Positions 33,445 through 44,947 are shown, numbered from the stretch's first letter. The stretch: 64,000 nucleotides of DNA from Mesorhabditis belari (GCA_958450365.1 CAUEEP010000886.1:62001-126000); one strand, 5' to 3'. Numbers and translations: made by a program. The notes: generated by a model not told the origin, from the letters alone.

Positions 33445-33679
33445 CAGTACTGGACAATGAAATATCATAATTGAAAAACGATCGTCACTTTCGAGCATCT
33501 GTAACTCCCTTGTCTTTGAGTTTAAACTATTAGTGTTATACATTTTCTGAAAGCTCTTTTCAACGGCTACACAATGGTAATATTAATATTTACAAATACG
33601 GTAAAGACAATGGAGTTACAAACGCGCGAAAGTGACGATCTTTTTTTCAAATATCATATTACATTGTCCAGTAGTGTAT
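33445..33679. mobile_element. Fold-back family G, copy 4
   Basis: 'TACAGTACTGGACAATGAAA' to 'CATTGTCCAGTAGTGTA'. It lies against the right end of the GGACGTCC palindrome complex. Confidence 0.8.
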
Positions 33680-33848
33680 ATGCTTTATTCATGGGGCGAA
33701 TAGAAGCGAATCAGATAATCATAACAGCATATAACATATTGCTACAATGCTTTCACAAAAAAAAAAAAGAAAACTAAAAATAGTACAGTAAGACTAAAGT
33801 TAGGAAATGCAAAGTACAAAAAAAGATTAAATATAGGGCAGATTTGAC

Positions 33849-34028
33849 ATGGCAATAAGATCTAATTCGTTTACAGATACTTTCAATTTTCCTACAGACG
33901 ATTTTCCTACAGAAGATACCAAACGGAAGCTGATTCCAAACCCTACTAATACGGTTCGCAAAAGAATGATAAAGGGAAAGATGATGGGGATGAGAAACGA
34001 CCGAAATTTGATTACTACGTGTACTTAA
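33849..34028 (+). CDS. Small ATG ORF, 59 aa
   Basis: ATG 33849 to TAA 34026-34028, reading MAIRSNSFTDTFNFPTDDFP then KRKLIPNPTNTVRKRMIKGK. Polar, protein-like composition, with two internal 'CCTACAG' acceptor-like sites that could make it part of a spliced gene. No family recognised and no neighbour supports it. Confidence 0.18.
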   Translation: MAIRSNSFTDTFNFPTDDFPTEDTKRKLIPNPTNTVRKRMIKGKMMGMRNDRNLITTCT

Positions 34029-34444
34029 GATATAGAATCCATTAAATGTTGTTTAAAGTGATTAAGGTATGTAAAGACCTTTGGTTTAAGATCTGTCAAT
34101 CAGTCAATCAGTCGATCAGTCAATCTCACCTGCATTTTGTTTCCGTTGTGAGTACGTTTATCTTGTAGAGAAGACCGGAGACGATTTGACGAGTTGCTGA
34201 CACAACCTGAAATTATTCTTTTTTTTTGTTTGAGTCATTTCGTCAATTGAATCGTTTCTTTCAATCGCTGCTACACATTTCTGATTTCTGCTACAGACAT
34301 CCACTGAACTTTCATTTCAAACTTTTATCTCTTTAATTCTTTTTTCCGCAAAAGGGTTCTTTCTGTTTTACAAAGAACCGTGCTTATTTCAACGACAGAA
34401 ATGAGAAATGCCCGGGAATTCCCTTCAAAACAAGATTGATAAGA

Positions 34445-34600
34445 CTAGAGAATCAAAGGGAGAAGAAAGGGAGAAGAAGGGGAGAAGAAAGGGAGAAGAA
34501 AGAGAGGAAGAAAGGGAGAAGAAAGAGAGAAGAAAGAGAGGAAGAAAGAGGGAAGAAAGAGAGGAAGAAAGAGGGAAGAAAGAGAGAAATAAAGGGAGAA
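34445..34600. repeat. AG-rich minisatellite
   Basis: GGGAGAAGAAAGAGAGGAAG-type units downstream of the candidate secreted gene; source of K/E/R-rich spurious ORFs. Confidence 0.8.
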
Positions 34601-34659
34601 GTTTATGGTGTCTACGAGCAGATTTTTGACCTTCTAGTGATACGGATTTCAGTACTTCT

Positions 34660-35112
34660 TCAAGAAAACAGGTAAAATATTAGAAAAATAAAGCTGACCT
34701 TGAAAGGAACGATCCAATTACCATCATTGTCCGCGTTCAGCGCTGGGATCGCGTGCCAAACGACGTCCTGAATTTTGGGGACTTTCGAATATCGAAGCTG
34801 TATCCAAATTTGCGAAAAAGTCAAAATTTCGAAGCTTTTACACAAATCTTGTAAAGATTTGTAAGCATTTTCGTTTTTCTTCGAGTTCTTTCTCTTCACT
34901 CACCTTCACTTCCACGGTATCCACGTGCTCAACAGCTCCAGGCGCTCCCTCATTCGGCGAGTATTGTCGACACGCAATTTGCGCTGCGGTTGTCGTCACC
35001 TACAAAGATTTACATCAAAATCCGATTGTTATATGTTCCGATTTCATTCTCCAAACATATAAAGGTCTAAGAAAAAGAAATTGCTCACCATTAACAACAA
35101 CCGCACGCACAT
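34660..35112 (-). CDS. Possible small secreted protein, 3-4 exons
   Basis: Not recognised. Three exon-like blocks on the minus strand share phase 0 and have good splice sites: up to 35089 (donor GTGAGC), 34904-34999 (96 nt) and 34699-34797 (99 nt). From ATG 35112 the joined product starts MCVRLLLMVTTTAAQIACRQ, which resembles a signal peptide, then continues to HVDTVEVK, LRYSKVPKIQDVVWHAIPAL and NADNDGNWIVPFK. A short last exon near 34650-34670 would add one or two residues and a stop, giving about 75 aa. The reading could instead start upstream at 35229 (the block is open there). Exon lengths divisible by three and protein-like composition argue for a real gene. The AG-rich repeat just downstream (34440-34600) suggests decay may be near. 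No family assigned. Confidence 0.4.
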
Positions 35113-35295
35113 TGAGCATTCAAGGGAAACCCTGAAAGAAATTTTTGTGTAAAAATCCCTAGAATTTCGTAAATTTTTCAAATCGAGCCGAAGAGAAAAT
35201 AGAGAATCGATAGAGAAACGGTTTAACAAAGATTTAATCTAACTACGCTAGGAAATCGAAATCGAATGCCGATTCGAATCTGTAATCAAAATTGG

Positions 35296-35385
35296 AGGAA
35301 TTGATCGGAATTGATCGGAATTGATCGGATTGATCGGAATTGATCGGATTGATCGGATTGATCGGATTGATCGGAATTGACCGGA
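35296..35385. repeat. GGATTGATC minisatellite
   Basis: Eight or nine units of GGAATTGATC / GGATTGATC. Confidence 0.85.
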
Positions 35386-35517
35386 AACGCGAGATCGCGA
35401 GAACAGCAAATCTAACATCAAAGTTTTCGCCTTACACTCTGAGTTTACGCTTCTTTTTCAGCGGCTATCCTCGTCAAATCATTGTGAAAATAAAAAGCAA
35501 AATACGTTTGGCAAGTC

Positions 35518-35596
35518 GCGGACTCGAACCCACCACAAAACAAATTCGACTAGTTCTGTAAATTCTCTGACAATCCACTACACCACGACAGCCGTT
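35518..35596 (-). other. tRNA-like sequence, unassigned
   Basis: Minus strand: 'GTCGTGGTGTAGTGGATTGT' ... 'GGTGGGTTCGAGTCCGCGAC'. Long, unpaired middle. Confidence 0.4.
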
Positions 35597-36199
35597 TGTC
35601 CAGTACAATTTCCTTTCAAAAGCGGCAATTCACTTTTTAGAAAACGCATTACTTAAGAAGATACTTTAGTAGAATTATAGTAGAGACAAGACTTTATTAG
35701 AGAAAGAATACGATATTCAGTTCTATTTTGAATAGTTTAAATTTGAAATACGAAATGAAAGAGGCTAAAAATTTCAAAACAAAAATGAGAGAAGGGAAAA
35801 TGAAAAAAATAGAGTAGTTGTAATAACGCTTTGTCCTTGTTTTGACAAAAAAAAAGAATGAAAGAGATGAGAGATAAAGGGGAGAGGCTGTACGCTCAAT
35901 TCAATCCTTTCAATCCCTTCAATCCCTTCAATCCTTTCAATCTATTTCTCATAATAGAATATATCATCGGTAAATGTTTCAAAAAATTGTTTAACTCTAA
36001 AAGAAATGAAGAATGGTTTTTGTGGCTTTGCCCAGTACAATTCCCGTTCAGTTTTATCGCAAAGAATAAAGAGAAAACGAGTTTAACGCGTAAGAATGTT
36101 GTGGTGATAATAATTGTATGCAAAATGAGTTATACGATTTAAAATAACCGGCCTAAGACTCAGAAGTTCCCCCAAAACGTACTCGTCACTAGAGTTCGG

Positions 36200-36660
36200 C
36201 AAACAAAACCAAAACAGACCAAAACCAAAACCAAAACCAAAACACCAAAACAAACCAAAACTCAATTTGCATATAAATTAAAATGCAAATTTAAAATTGT
36301 AAAATGCAAATTTTAATGTAAAATGCAAATTTGCCTTTCACTTTTTCTCACTCCACAAAATCTCGCGGCCGAAAAAAGGACCAAAACACGACCTCGAAAT
36401 TTCGAAACAAAAAATAGCCTATGGGATAGATTTTTGGATGCTGATTTCAAATCTGCAAACAAATTTTCGCTAGCTCCTCCCAGTCGCGAGATATTGGCGA
36501 GTTTTGGTTAGTTTTGGTTTTGGTTTGTTTTGGTTTTGGTTTTGTTATGGTTTGGTTAGTTTTGGTTTTGGTTTTGGTTTTGGTTTTGTCATGGTTTTGT
36601 CATGGTTTTGGTTTTGTTATGGTTTTGGTTTTGGTGGTTTTGGTTTTGGTTAAGTTTTGT
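36200..36660. repeat. Inverted GGTTTT / AAAACC simple repeats
   Basis: AAAACC tract at 36200-36262 and GGTTTT tract at 36496-36657, opposite in strand and about 230 bp apart, so they can form a hairpin. Confidence 0.8.
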
Positions 36661-37226
36661 TTTCCGAAGTCTACTCGTCACTCTTACCCCCGCCACTCTT
36701 ACTCTTACACCACCCACTTTGTATTGAAAATCAATTTGTATTGAAATTTTCGAATACAAATTGATTTTCAATTTAAAGTGAGAAAAGTACCTAAAGAATT
36801 AACTCAAAAAAACACATTGAATATTAAGAAAACTTAGAAATAAACAAACTTTCATCACTTGTGAATTGAAAAAGCTATAGGGGTGGTCTCTGGCGTTTTT
36901 CCTTTCACTGACTGACTCCATTACTGACTCATTGCTTTCATTTCACTCAAAGATGGAAACAGGGTAATAAAATCTTCAGGTTCTTTGTCGGGAAAAGAGT
37001 TTTACTAAAGAAGAAAGGCATAAAAAGATCAGAGAGATTTGGGAAATTGTTGATGAATTCGATGTTTTCGTTTCCGATCGAGTTCGAGAGAGAGTAAAGG
37101 TTCTGTTAAGGTATGAGTTAGGATATTTACACAAATAATGTAGCACAAGAAATGCACAAGCACAGTCTAAGCTTTAAATGTAGGGAAGAAAAAAAACCAA
37201 TATATATGGAAAAAAAGAAAGAAAAA

Positions 37227-37303
37227 GGTGGACGGAGGGATCGAACTCTTGATTCCTCGACTACGATACGGGGCTCTTAGCCATTCGGCTATGAGGGCCC
37301 TTG
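37227..37303 (-). other. tRNA-like sequence, family C
   Basis: Minus strand: 'CATAGCCGAATGGCTAAGAG', then CCCCGTATC, then 'AGAGTTCGATCCCTCCGTCC'. Acceptor pairing is poor; degenerate. Confidence 0.55.
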
Positions 37304-37479
37304 GGCGATGGGTTTGGGAGATGCCATATATTAAATTAAATTTCATTTTTATCCTTGGCATTATCTTTTTTCGAGTTTTTTATAATTAAAAAACTCAAAA
37401 GACTATCGAAAAGATGATAACTTTCAAATCTTGGCTTATTTTTGATAAGTTACTATCTAACAAGTTGTACGTCTTGAAA

Positions 37480-37622
37480 ATCTAATAGTTTAAGTCAAAA
37501 TCTAATAGTTTAAGCCAAAATCTAATAGTTTAAGTCAAAATCTAATAGTTTAAGTCAAAATCTAATAGTTTAATTCAAAATCTAATAGTTTAAGCCAAAA
37601 TCTAATAGCTAAAGTCAAAAAA
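37480..37622. repeat. 20-bp minisatellite TCTAATAGTTTAAGTCAAAA
   Basis: Seven units with few changes. Confidence 0.88.
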
Positions 37623-37629
37623 GCAAAGA

Positions 37630-39400
37630 CAAGACAAGAATCCAAAGAGCAAAAGAGGAAAAAGCAAAAAGAAGTAAGGAAAAGCCGGATTTGAAACATG
37701 AAAACATGGTAAATCAATTGACTCAATTGAATTTTTTATAAAAAAACAATAAATCTAAGTGGCTTCATAAGTTTAATTAATAAATTCAAAAGAAAAACTT
37801 TTGAATGCAGGCTTATTTTTTAATAAAAAAAAATACCGACTGGGGCTACCAGTGGTGAATTTATCGCATACACGAAATATATCAATCACAATACAACGAC
37901 ACACACAATACTAGGCTATACCTTAACTTAACCCACGTCATGACAGACGGCTCCCTAACCCTAAGCTCAATGGGGAACTAAATAGCTTTTTTGGTGGTGA
38001 AGGGAAGATGACGATGAAGGAGTTTATTTTGTTGAAACTGTTGCACGAAAATACGAAAATACGCAGAAATTAAAAAACATCGAAATCACTCGAGAATTGG
38101 GGTCAGTTTTTGGGGAAAAATTGAATGAAAGAGGGGTAAAAGAGAGAAAATTGACTGATAAACGGAAAAAATCCAAGCGAAAAACAAACCTTTTTTCTCT
38201 CAAAAGGCAAGTAAACAGATTTTCAAAAAAAAAGAAAATGACCAACATTTTTTTTTCGATTAAAAGAGACAAAAGAACGATGATTTGTTTTGATTTTGAT
38301 TCAGAATTGAAAAAAATCAAATTTATAACTAATTTATAATGAATTCTTTGAGAAAATCAAGGATTAAAGTATTCCGGAGAGGGAATTCGATTCGATTTTG
38401 CTTTCCAAACAATTCCTCTAACCACTCAGCTATCTGGTACCTCAATAGAAAGAGGGAAAGAAAGAAAGAAAGAAAGAAAAAAAAAAGTTATCAAGCTGTC
38501 AATTTTAAAATTTCTTCAAAAGTTTCAAATTTTCGATTCTATCAAAAACCAGTCAACTGTGAATCTGTGACTTTTTCAGCTCAATTCTCAGCACCAATTC
38601 CCTTCTTGAGGAATCAAAATGATTCAATTGGAGAGATTTGAAAGTGTTCGGAATGTTCAATGGAGAATAGAAAATCGAATTTTGGAATTCTGGAATTTAG
38701 AAATTTGAAATTTATAAAACTTTTGAATTTGAAAAGAAAAAGATTTTTTGCCATCATCGTGAATGGGTTGATGATTTGGGAACGTCATAATTCCCCCTCA
38801 AAAACAATTTGCGGACAGTTTAAGTGGGGAAAAGTGAGGAGGGGAAAGAGAAGAGAAAAGCTCTGAACGGATCAGTCAACGGACGAGGAGGAGATTGGGG
38901 GAAATATGGCATTATTGAAAAGGGAAAAGAAAATGGAATGGGGAAAGGAAAGGGAGGGGAAAGTGGGAAAGAAAGCGGGGAAGAAAGCCGGGGAAAGAAA
39001 GCGGCGAAAGAAAGCGGCGAAAGACGGAAATGAGACAAAGGATTTCCACCTCGTTTTTCGGACAGAGACCACCGAAAATCTGCTAGTTTTTTTGGGATAA
39101 TCAAATGAAAAAAAGTGAGGGAAATCTAGAAAAGACAGGCAAACATCTGTCTTGAAGCTTCTATCTATTTGAAGTAAAAGTTGTGTAAAGTAGTAAAAGA
39201 CTAGTTTAAAAAGTGTAGAACAAGATTATAGGGTTAAAAATGAGATTCGTTCGAAATTTGCATTGAATTTCGAACTTTAGGTAAATTCTTTAGCTGAAAG
39301 ACTTTTCATTTTGCAAATTTATTGCACCGTATTCAAAAGCTACAGTATTCTTGAAGTTAAAAATTGAAAAACTAAAAGTAGTAAGCTTTTTTTGACTAGC
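37630..39400. other. No gene seen
   Basis: Low-complexity A/G-rich DNA. ORFs on both strands at 38024-38339 and 38820-39104 overlap AG-rich tracts and are probably not genes. Confidence 0.4.
38362..38446 (-). other. tRNA-like sequence, family B
   Basis: Minus strand: 'CCAGATAGCTGAGTGGTTAG', GTTTGGAAAGC, then a decayed T-arm ('CGAATCGAATTCCC'). Confidence 0.45.
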
Positions 39401-39410
39401 TTTAGTCATG

Positions 39411-39534
39411 ACCAAATATCTTGGCTTTGGGTTGTTCAGTTTAAATAGTTTATATATCAATTGATAGAGAAAGTCTTGGCGCATCTAATGATACCAAAAA
39501 TGTTTAAACTGAACAACCCAAAGCCAAGATATTT
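39411..39534. mobile_element. Short terminal-inverted-repeat element
   Basis: Arms of about 30 bp ('CCAAATATCTTGGCTTTGGG' continuing to 'TTGTTCAGTTTAAA') enclose about 60 bp. No coding capacity. Confidence 0.65.
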
Positions 39535-40099
39535 GAGCTCAAAGTTAAGCCAATGGCAAAGAAGCGGGCGCCTATCAAATGTTTCACAATCTTTCCCAAA
39601 TGTCACCAGGCCTGCATTTCCGCCCATAGAGATCTATTTAAAAGAAAGTAGCGTATCAAATGTCCCACAATCAATCTGAAAAAGATCCTAGTTTTAGTTT
39701 TTTTGAAGCTGACTGCTGAATCTAAGCATACTGCTGAATCTAAGCGTACTACTGAATTTAGAACATCTACCAAATGATTCCCAAAAAAACAAGGCTATAA
39801 ACTCTTGTTAGCAAACAGTTTGTTGTTAAATTTGTTAGCAAACATTTAAAATAATATATAATTTCGTTAAAATAATACATAATCAATAAAATTTTTGGCT
39901 TTAAAAGTTGTAAAGATTTGAGTGTGCGAATAACCTCGACAAAAATCGACACAAAAAAAAATCGGTGTTTGTGTATTTTTGAGAGAGAGAAAAAAAGAGA
40001 GAGTAAAGATGAAAAGGGAAAGATTTTGGATAGAAAAAATGGGGAGAAAGATGGAGGTGGAAAAGAAAAGAGTCAAAGCAAAAAGATATTCAGTCAAAG

Positions 40100-40364
40100 A
40101 TGAGCGGAGGCAAATACATTGGGCATCTAACCGGAGTCGCGCAAAAGTCCCGAGGTGGGGGGCCGATTTCTTTTCCTCTTTCCAGTCCACTCACCGTCTT
40201 CGACGACACTTTGAGAGTCTTTCATGCAAAGAAATCCCCATCACGCTCATTCCACAAAAGAAACAATATCAAGAATCATTGATGATCCAGATTTTGATCC
40301 AGCTCCAAAAAAACACGGACATTTACAGAGGTTCAATGGCTTGATGGATGATCTCATTCAATGA
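40100..40364 (+). CDS. Hypothetical small protein; two overlapping ATG ORFs
   Basis: Not recognised. ATG 40100 opens a 60-codon frame (starts MSGGKYIGHLTGVAQKSRG, contains SPLTVFDDTLRVFHAKK). ATG 40224 opens a 46-codon frame in another phase (contains ISRIIDDPDFDPAPKKHGH and ends FNGLMDDLIQ). Both have protein-like composition, unlike the surrounding low-complexity DNA, and the second looks like the natural C-terminal continuation of the first. Joining them needs a frameshift near 40225-40235, an unrecognised intron, or a sequence error; a 31-nt GT-AG intron candidate (from 'GTGGGGGG' to 'CTTTCCAG') does not by itself restore the frame. Could be a small gene, a pseudogene or an exon pair of a larger gene. 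Confidence 0.33.
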
Positions 40365-40635
40365 CTTGTCAAATAAGCTGTATACATCCGATTGCAAAGT
40401 TTTTAATAGATAAATATAGCCAAGATTAAGAGCTACAATTCTCTACATAACATTTGTCATTTTGAAATAATATAAGAATATAAATTAAGCATCCGAAAAC
40501 TACTTTTGCAAAAAATTGTCCGGATAATTTTGGTAGGCAAATAGGTAGGCAAATAATTAGCACAACTCAGTTCCCCCTTAGACCTCAAAAACATTGAAAT
40601 ATCAAATAGAATTCGGGAAAATAGGGCGAAATACC

Positions 40636-40940
40636 TACCGTAAATACTGTAATATTCCCCACCGCCCTCGTACGAGTCGCGTAGTCGTAAAATTTGTATT
40701 TCATTTTTTTTCAAAGCGCGCTCGTACTGAAAAATTTTTGTTTGGTCCCAATCGAAAAAAAAAAATAGCTGAAATTTAGGGCTAAAATTTTTGTGATATT
40801 TTTCCCTAAGTTTGAACATTTTTTTTTGTAGCATAAACCAGTGTCGAGAAAACTCGTTCTTCGAAAGCTAAGGGGACTACGCAACACTCCGCACCGTCAT
40901 CATGGGGGTGGGGTATTCCTATTACAGTAAGATTACGGTA
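40636..40940. mobile_element. CCGTA-end fold-back element
   Basis: 'TACCGTAAATACTGTAATAT' to 'TATTACAGTAAGATTACGGTA' (20 of the end bases match), with the 'CAGTGTCGAGAAAACTCGTT' interior of the 29551 subfamily. Confidence 0.75.
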
Positions 40941-40944
40941 TACT

Positions 40945-41810
40945 CGTAAAGTATTTGGGACTAAATATTTTGAAAAAGGGTACAAGGTTATATTCCAAAA
41001 ATCTCATTGATTTTATCATTGATTCGTTCGACGCGCAGTTTTTCTTGTATTACTTTCCAGGAAGCGTCCGCCGTTCCGATCGTCAGTTTTTTCCCCCACC
41101 CACCCGTCCGGTTCGGGTGGGATCGTCGAAGGCCCACCTCCCCCCGGGCCAGTCCGAAATCGTTTCCAGCTTTCCTCTCGTCGAAAAGTGAAAATTTCCG
41201 ACAGTATTTGAGGCATTTGATGAGTACATTTAGATTTTCCTTGAATTTAGGGCCGATCGATGCAGAAGAAGGAAGAAGAGAAGGAAAGAAAAAAAAAAAG
41301 GAAGGATGTTTTGTTTAGTTTTTTTTTTTTTTTTAAAAATGCAAATTTTAGATTTTTTTATTAATCGTGATAGTACTGAATAAGAGAGGAAGATCGAATG
41401 AAAGCTTGCTTCATTTGCTATTATTTTGGTCTAATATTGGGGTAGGCTAAATTTTCCCGGGCAATTTTTTTCCGGGTCATTTGCGCAATGTTTATACTGT
41501 TATAACTTCTTTCTCTAGTTTAGTGCATTTTTTTTTGTTTCATTTGTTACAACTTATTGAGATCTAGGCAAAAATGAAACCAAAAAAAATCATAAGAAAG
41601 ATTGGTTTGCTTAGAAGAAAGTTATGGTGAGTTGCGCAAAAAATTTGGTGCAAAGTAGCCTGCCCCCTGATATTATCTAAATGAATCTATCAAATCTACA
41701 ACTATCTAATTGCATTCACTTTTAGTCAATACATTGCTTTGTTAGGCTGTAAAATCTTTTAATAACTGCAATGAGGCATGAAATTTAGTGCGCAAGTTTT
41801 GTCGAGCGTC
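40945..41810. other. No gene seen; GC-rich patch
   Basis: 41040-41190 is markedly G/C-richer ('CCCACCTCCCCCCGGGCC') with open frames on both strands, which might be an exon or retroelement scrap; no motif recognised. Confidence 0.35.
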
Positions 41811-41811
41811 A

Positions 41812-41882
41812 GCCCAACGTCAGCCCAACGTCAGCCCAACGTCAGCCCAATGTCAGCCCAACGTCAGCCCAACGTCAGCCCC
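41812..41882. repeat. 11-bp minisatellite CGTCAGCCCAA
   Basis: Seven units, C-rich strand on +. Confidence 0.88.
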
Positions 41883-42409
41883 ACTAACTGGGGTTGAATT
41901 TTTGCTCAATAAGAGAAAACAATTAACAAAACAATAACTACAAATTGTTTTTAATAGATTTCGCGCTTTTTTTGTTTTTGGTTGCGCTGAAATCGAAATT
42001 TTCAACCCTAAAATAGTCCGCAAAAAAAAAACTAAACCAAATGAGGATCCAATTGGGCAAAGCTTTCATTTATAGAAGCCAGACGTGCCGTGAAAGATCA
42101 TAATTCTTTTATTTGTGCAGAGAGCCGTTATTTATTGTGATTTTTGTTTATTCAGAAGAGAATTCCATTTAAAGAGGTATTCAAGAGGCAAAAAAATAGA
42201 AACTCAGAGAAAAAAACGAGGAAATTTAAAGAAGAATAAATGAAGCTGTGATATTTTTGAAAATTATATAGCAAGCTAGTAGTATACAGCAGGGATAGTA
42301 GAAAAATAGTCATTTATTTGATTGCCAACTTGAAAGTTGATAGCGAGAACAACGACTAATCATTTGAGAAGCCTCAAATTCGACATTGACTTCTCCCCAA
42401 AGCTTTTAG

Positions 42410-42547
42410 CTAAGCTAGACTAAGCCAGGCTAAGCTAGGCTAGGCTAGGATAAGCTAGGGTAAGCTAGGGTAAGCTAGGGTAAGCTAGGCTAAGCTAGGC
42501 TAAGCTAGGCTAGGCTAGGCTAAGCTAGGTTAAGCTAGGCTAAGCTA
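42410..42547. repeat. 10-bp minisatellite TAAGCTAGGC
   Basis: About 13 units, with 5-bp TAGGC half-units. Confidence 0.88.
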
Positions 42548-42601
42548 ACAATTCATTGAAAGACTGGAAAAGCTTAATTGTAATGCTATTTAGAAAATCT
42601 A

Positions 42602-43120
42602 TTAGATTGGAAACTTGAAAGTTGATTTATTCCACTTATTCATTGAACTTTTTAGAAATAAATAATGCACCAATTAATCTAAACTTTTTACCAATAAATA
42701 GGCTTATTTATTCTCTAAAAAAGGCTTTTGAAAGCTTTAGAAAAGCTTCGATTTTATAGATTTCTAGGGGGCAAGAAGTTGAGAAGCCAAAAATGATGAA
42801 CACTCGACGAAGCGATTTGAGCACTTTCTTCTACATAAACCTATTTTGGTGTGAATAGAAAAAAGATAGAGCATGTAAAGTTAGGCATATAGCCGAATTC
42901 TCAGCTCGATTTGTCCAATCGCTTTCGTTATATGTGCTGTTTAGAGAATTTTGCAGAAAAACTTGAATTTCTGCTAAAAAGTTACCGAAATTTGCTTAAA
43001 CATTTGTTAAATTCGATATTAAATAACTTTTATCTATAGAAATCTAATTCAATTCGTGTATTAAAATATATTTTATGGAAAATACGAAAAAGTGTACCAA
43101 TTTTCAAGTTGCCAATCTAA
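42602..43120. mobile_element. Mariner-type MITE, TTAGATTGGCAACTTGAAA ends
   Basis: Left 'TTAGATTGGAAACTTGAAAG' and right 'TTTTCAAGTTGCCAATCTAA', both flanked by TA. The internal motif 'GAGCACTTTCTTCTACATAA' (42818) resembles the core of the TTGGGTTGG family despite different ends. Confidence 0.75.
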
Positions 43121-43489
43121 TAATAAAAACAAAATTTTTTTAGAAATACCCAGTTGTTTACTCCATTCATGGCAGTAGTTTTATGATGGACAGTCCGGCT
43201 CTTTCGTGATAAGCGCAAATCGGTTCACCTGTCTACCATCTTTTCGTTGCAATTCGTAGATTTAGCTCCTTTAGGTACTTCATTCCGCATAGCGTTACAG
43301 TTTATTCACTCAGTTATTATATATTTATTTTCAAAACAAACAATCTGTTATTCGCTAGCCGTGGAATAAAGCCAAAGTTGTCTTAAAGGAAATTCCAAAG
43401 CAGGTATTTGTCTGGCTTTAATGAATAGCTGACAAAGCTTGGCTCACCAGAAGTCAGGCTTGGGTTTGGCTTTTGATCGAGGTCAGGTT

Positions 43490-43885
43490 TGTGCTAGTAC
43501 ATCCAAATCTTACATTGAATCTTGGCAAAGATCATCATTTGGCTTTGGGATTCTTCAACAAAAAGGATATCTCTTTGCTGATTTAGCACCAGCACTTGGT
43601 CCACAAAAGTGAATCGACGATCGACCTGGACAAACTGAACCAGGATTGTGTCTTCATTTCCGGTTGAATGACGAAATTCAAATTCATGCAAACGATGTTG
43701 TTTAGAACGCCCCTTTCAAGTCCCATATTCGTGAACAATATGAGGATTGAGTGATGTTTTCGGATCCCGATTTTTTCCGATTCGATCACGAAAGGACGGT
43801 ACAGGCGGTGGGAATCCAAAGCCTTCATCAATGGAAACATACATGAAATGGATGAGACCAATTCTCCGAGGAGATGCTTCGAAAT
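43490..43885 (-). pseudogene. Duplicated gene fragment, copy X (inverted relative to 49.3-50.3 kb)
   Basis: On the minus strand one frame reads ASPRRIGLIHFMYVSIDEGF, then FPPPVPSFRDRIGKNRDPKT and LNPHIVHEYGT, then a TGA, then KGRSKQHRLHEFEFR and VQFVQVDRRFTFVDQVLVLN to FAKIQCKIWMY and a stop. The same frame and the same TGA recur in the copy at 49.3-50.0 kb. The flank continues as shared non-coding DNA to about 43230. The protein family is not recognised. The shared TGA may be an old inactivating change (CGA to TGA fits) that preceded the duplication. Confidence 0.5.
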
Positions 43886-44000
43886 TCTTTCAAGGGATTT
43901 TTTCAGAAATTTTCAAACATTCTTCATCCTTCCTATTCATTGGTGGCCCAAATCTTCAATGACGGCATAACACCCTCCCTGGCGTCGACGCCACGTGTCT

Positions 44001-44070
44001 CTCTCTAGCTCATTGGTAGAGCGTTCGCCTGGTAAGCGATGGATCGCGGGTTCGAATCTGGGCACTGACG
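44001..44070 (+). other. tRNA-like sequence, family A (Thr GGT-like)
   Basis: 'TAGCTCATTGGTAGAGC', anticodon arm with loop CTGGTAA (anticodon GGT), 'CGCGGGTTCGAATCTGGGC'. The acceptor stem has several mismatches; probable pseudogene, attached to the duplicated block. Confidence 0.55.
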
Positions 44071-44148
44071 TTCAGGTACCTAAATTTTTGATTTTGATAT
44101 TCGATTTTGTAGTATTCATTAAGAGCTTTCAAAAGCTATATACGGTAT

Positions 44149-44222
44149 TTTCAGGAATAGTAGTGCGCATTACTATTTTTTTCAACCCCCTCCTGCCTGC
44201 ACTACTATTGCAGAAAATACAG
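44149..44222. mobile_element. Very short CCGTA-like fold-back
   Basis: 'TACGGTATTTTCAGGAATAG' and 'CTATTGCAGAAAATACAGGA' enclose only about 35 bp; resembles the ends of subfamily 1. Confidence 0.55.
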
Positions 44223-44428
44223 GAATACCCGGAGTACTCTCTTCATTTTCTTCTTTTAATTCATCAATAAACAGTTCAATAGTTTTGCCGCATCCTCTAG
44301 TATCTCTCATTCGTGTAGGGCTTCTCAAAAATCGGCTGAAACAAGGAAACATTTTGCGTCATTGCAAAAAGCATCTTGGAATTTCTAGGCACATCTGAAG
44401 TTTCGAAAAGTCCTGACAATTAAAATTA

Positions 44429-44483
44429 TTGGGTTGGGGAGAATGAGTCGGCGCCGAAAATCAAAGAAATTTCTAAAACAGTA
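44429..44483. mobile_element. Solo terminus of the same MITE family
   Basis: 55 bp essentially identical to the left end at 44948, through 'AAATTTCTAAAAC', preceded by TA. The rest is missing. Confidence 0.75.
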
Positions 44484-44947
44484 CTCTTTGTTACCTAAGC
44501 TGTCTATTGTACAGTAATTACTATCAGTAAAGTTAGAATGCTGACTTTTTAGTCCAGTAGCTGTAGAGTTGCCCGTAGCTGTAGAGTTGCCTTAGAGTAG
44601 CAGTAAGTCATTCATTGATACTAGTCTACTTCATAGTTACTTCATAGTTTAGCCAGCTCTTAGCTACAGTAGTTACAGTTACAGAAAGATTATAGATAGT
44701 TACAATAAACGACCCGTTAACTGAGTATCTTGAGATTTGCATTTAAGATTACTCTAAAGCTTACTACTATGCAAAATCCTTTTTTTTATCGTCAAATCTT
44801 TTTTTTGCTTGCTTTCCTTTGCCATATGCAATCGTTGTGAGGAAAAGTAGTGAAAGTGAGTTTGTACTGTACTGTACTTTAGTACTGTACTGTGTACAAG
44901 TACTGGCACGGACTGTAGTACTGTACTTTGAAATTTTTGTAAATTTA

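Noticed and set aside
38024..39104. Several ORFs on both strands
   Set aside because: All overlap A/G- or T/C-rich tracts and mirror one another on the two strands; no ATG-splice structure.
41812..41882. GTCAGCCCAAC repeat as a protein-binding array
   Set aside because: It is a plain 11-bp minisatellite without symmetry or nearby gene; no evidence for function.
44001..44070. Functional tRNA-Thr(GGT)
   Set aside because: Anticodon and T arms look right, but the acceptor halves GTCTCTC and CACTGAC do not pair; treated as tRNA-like.
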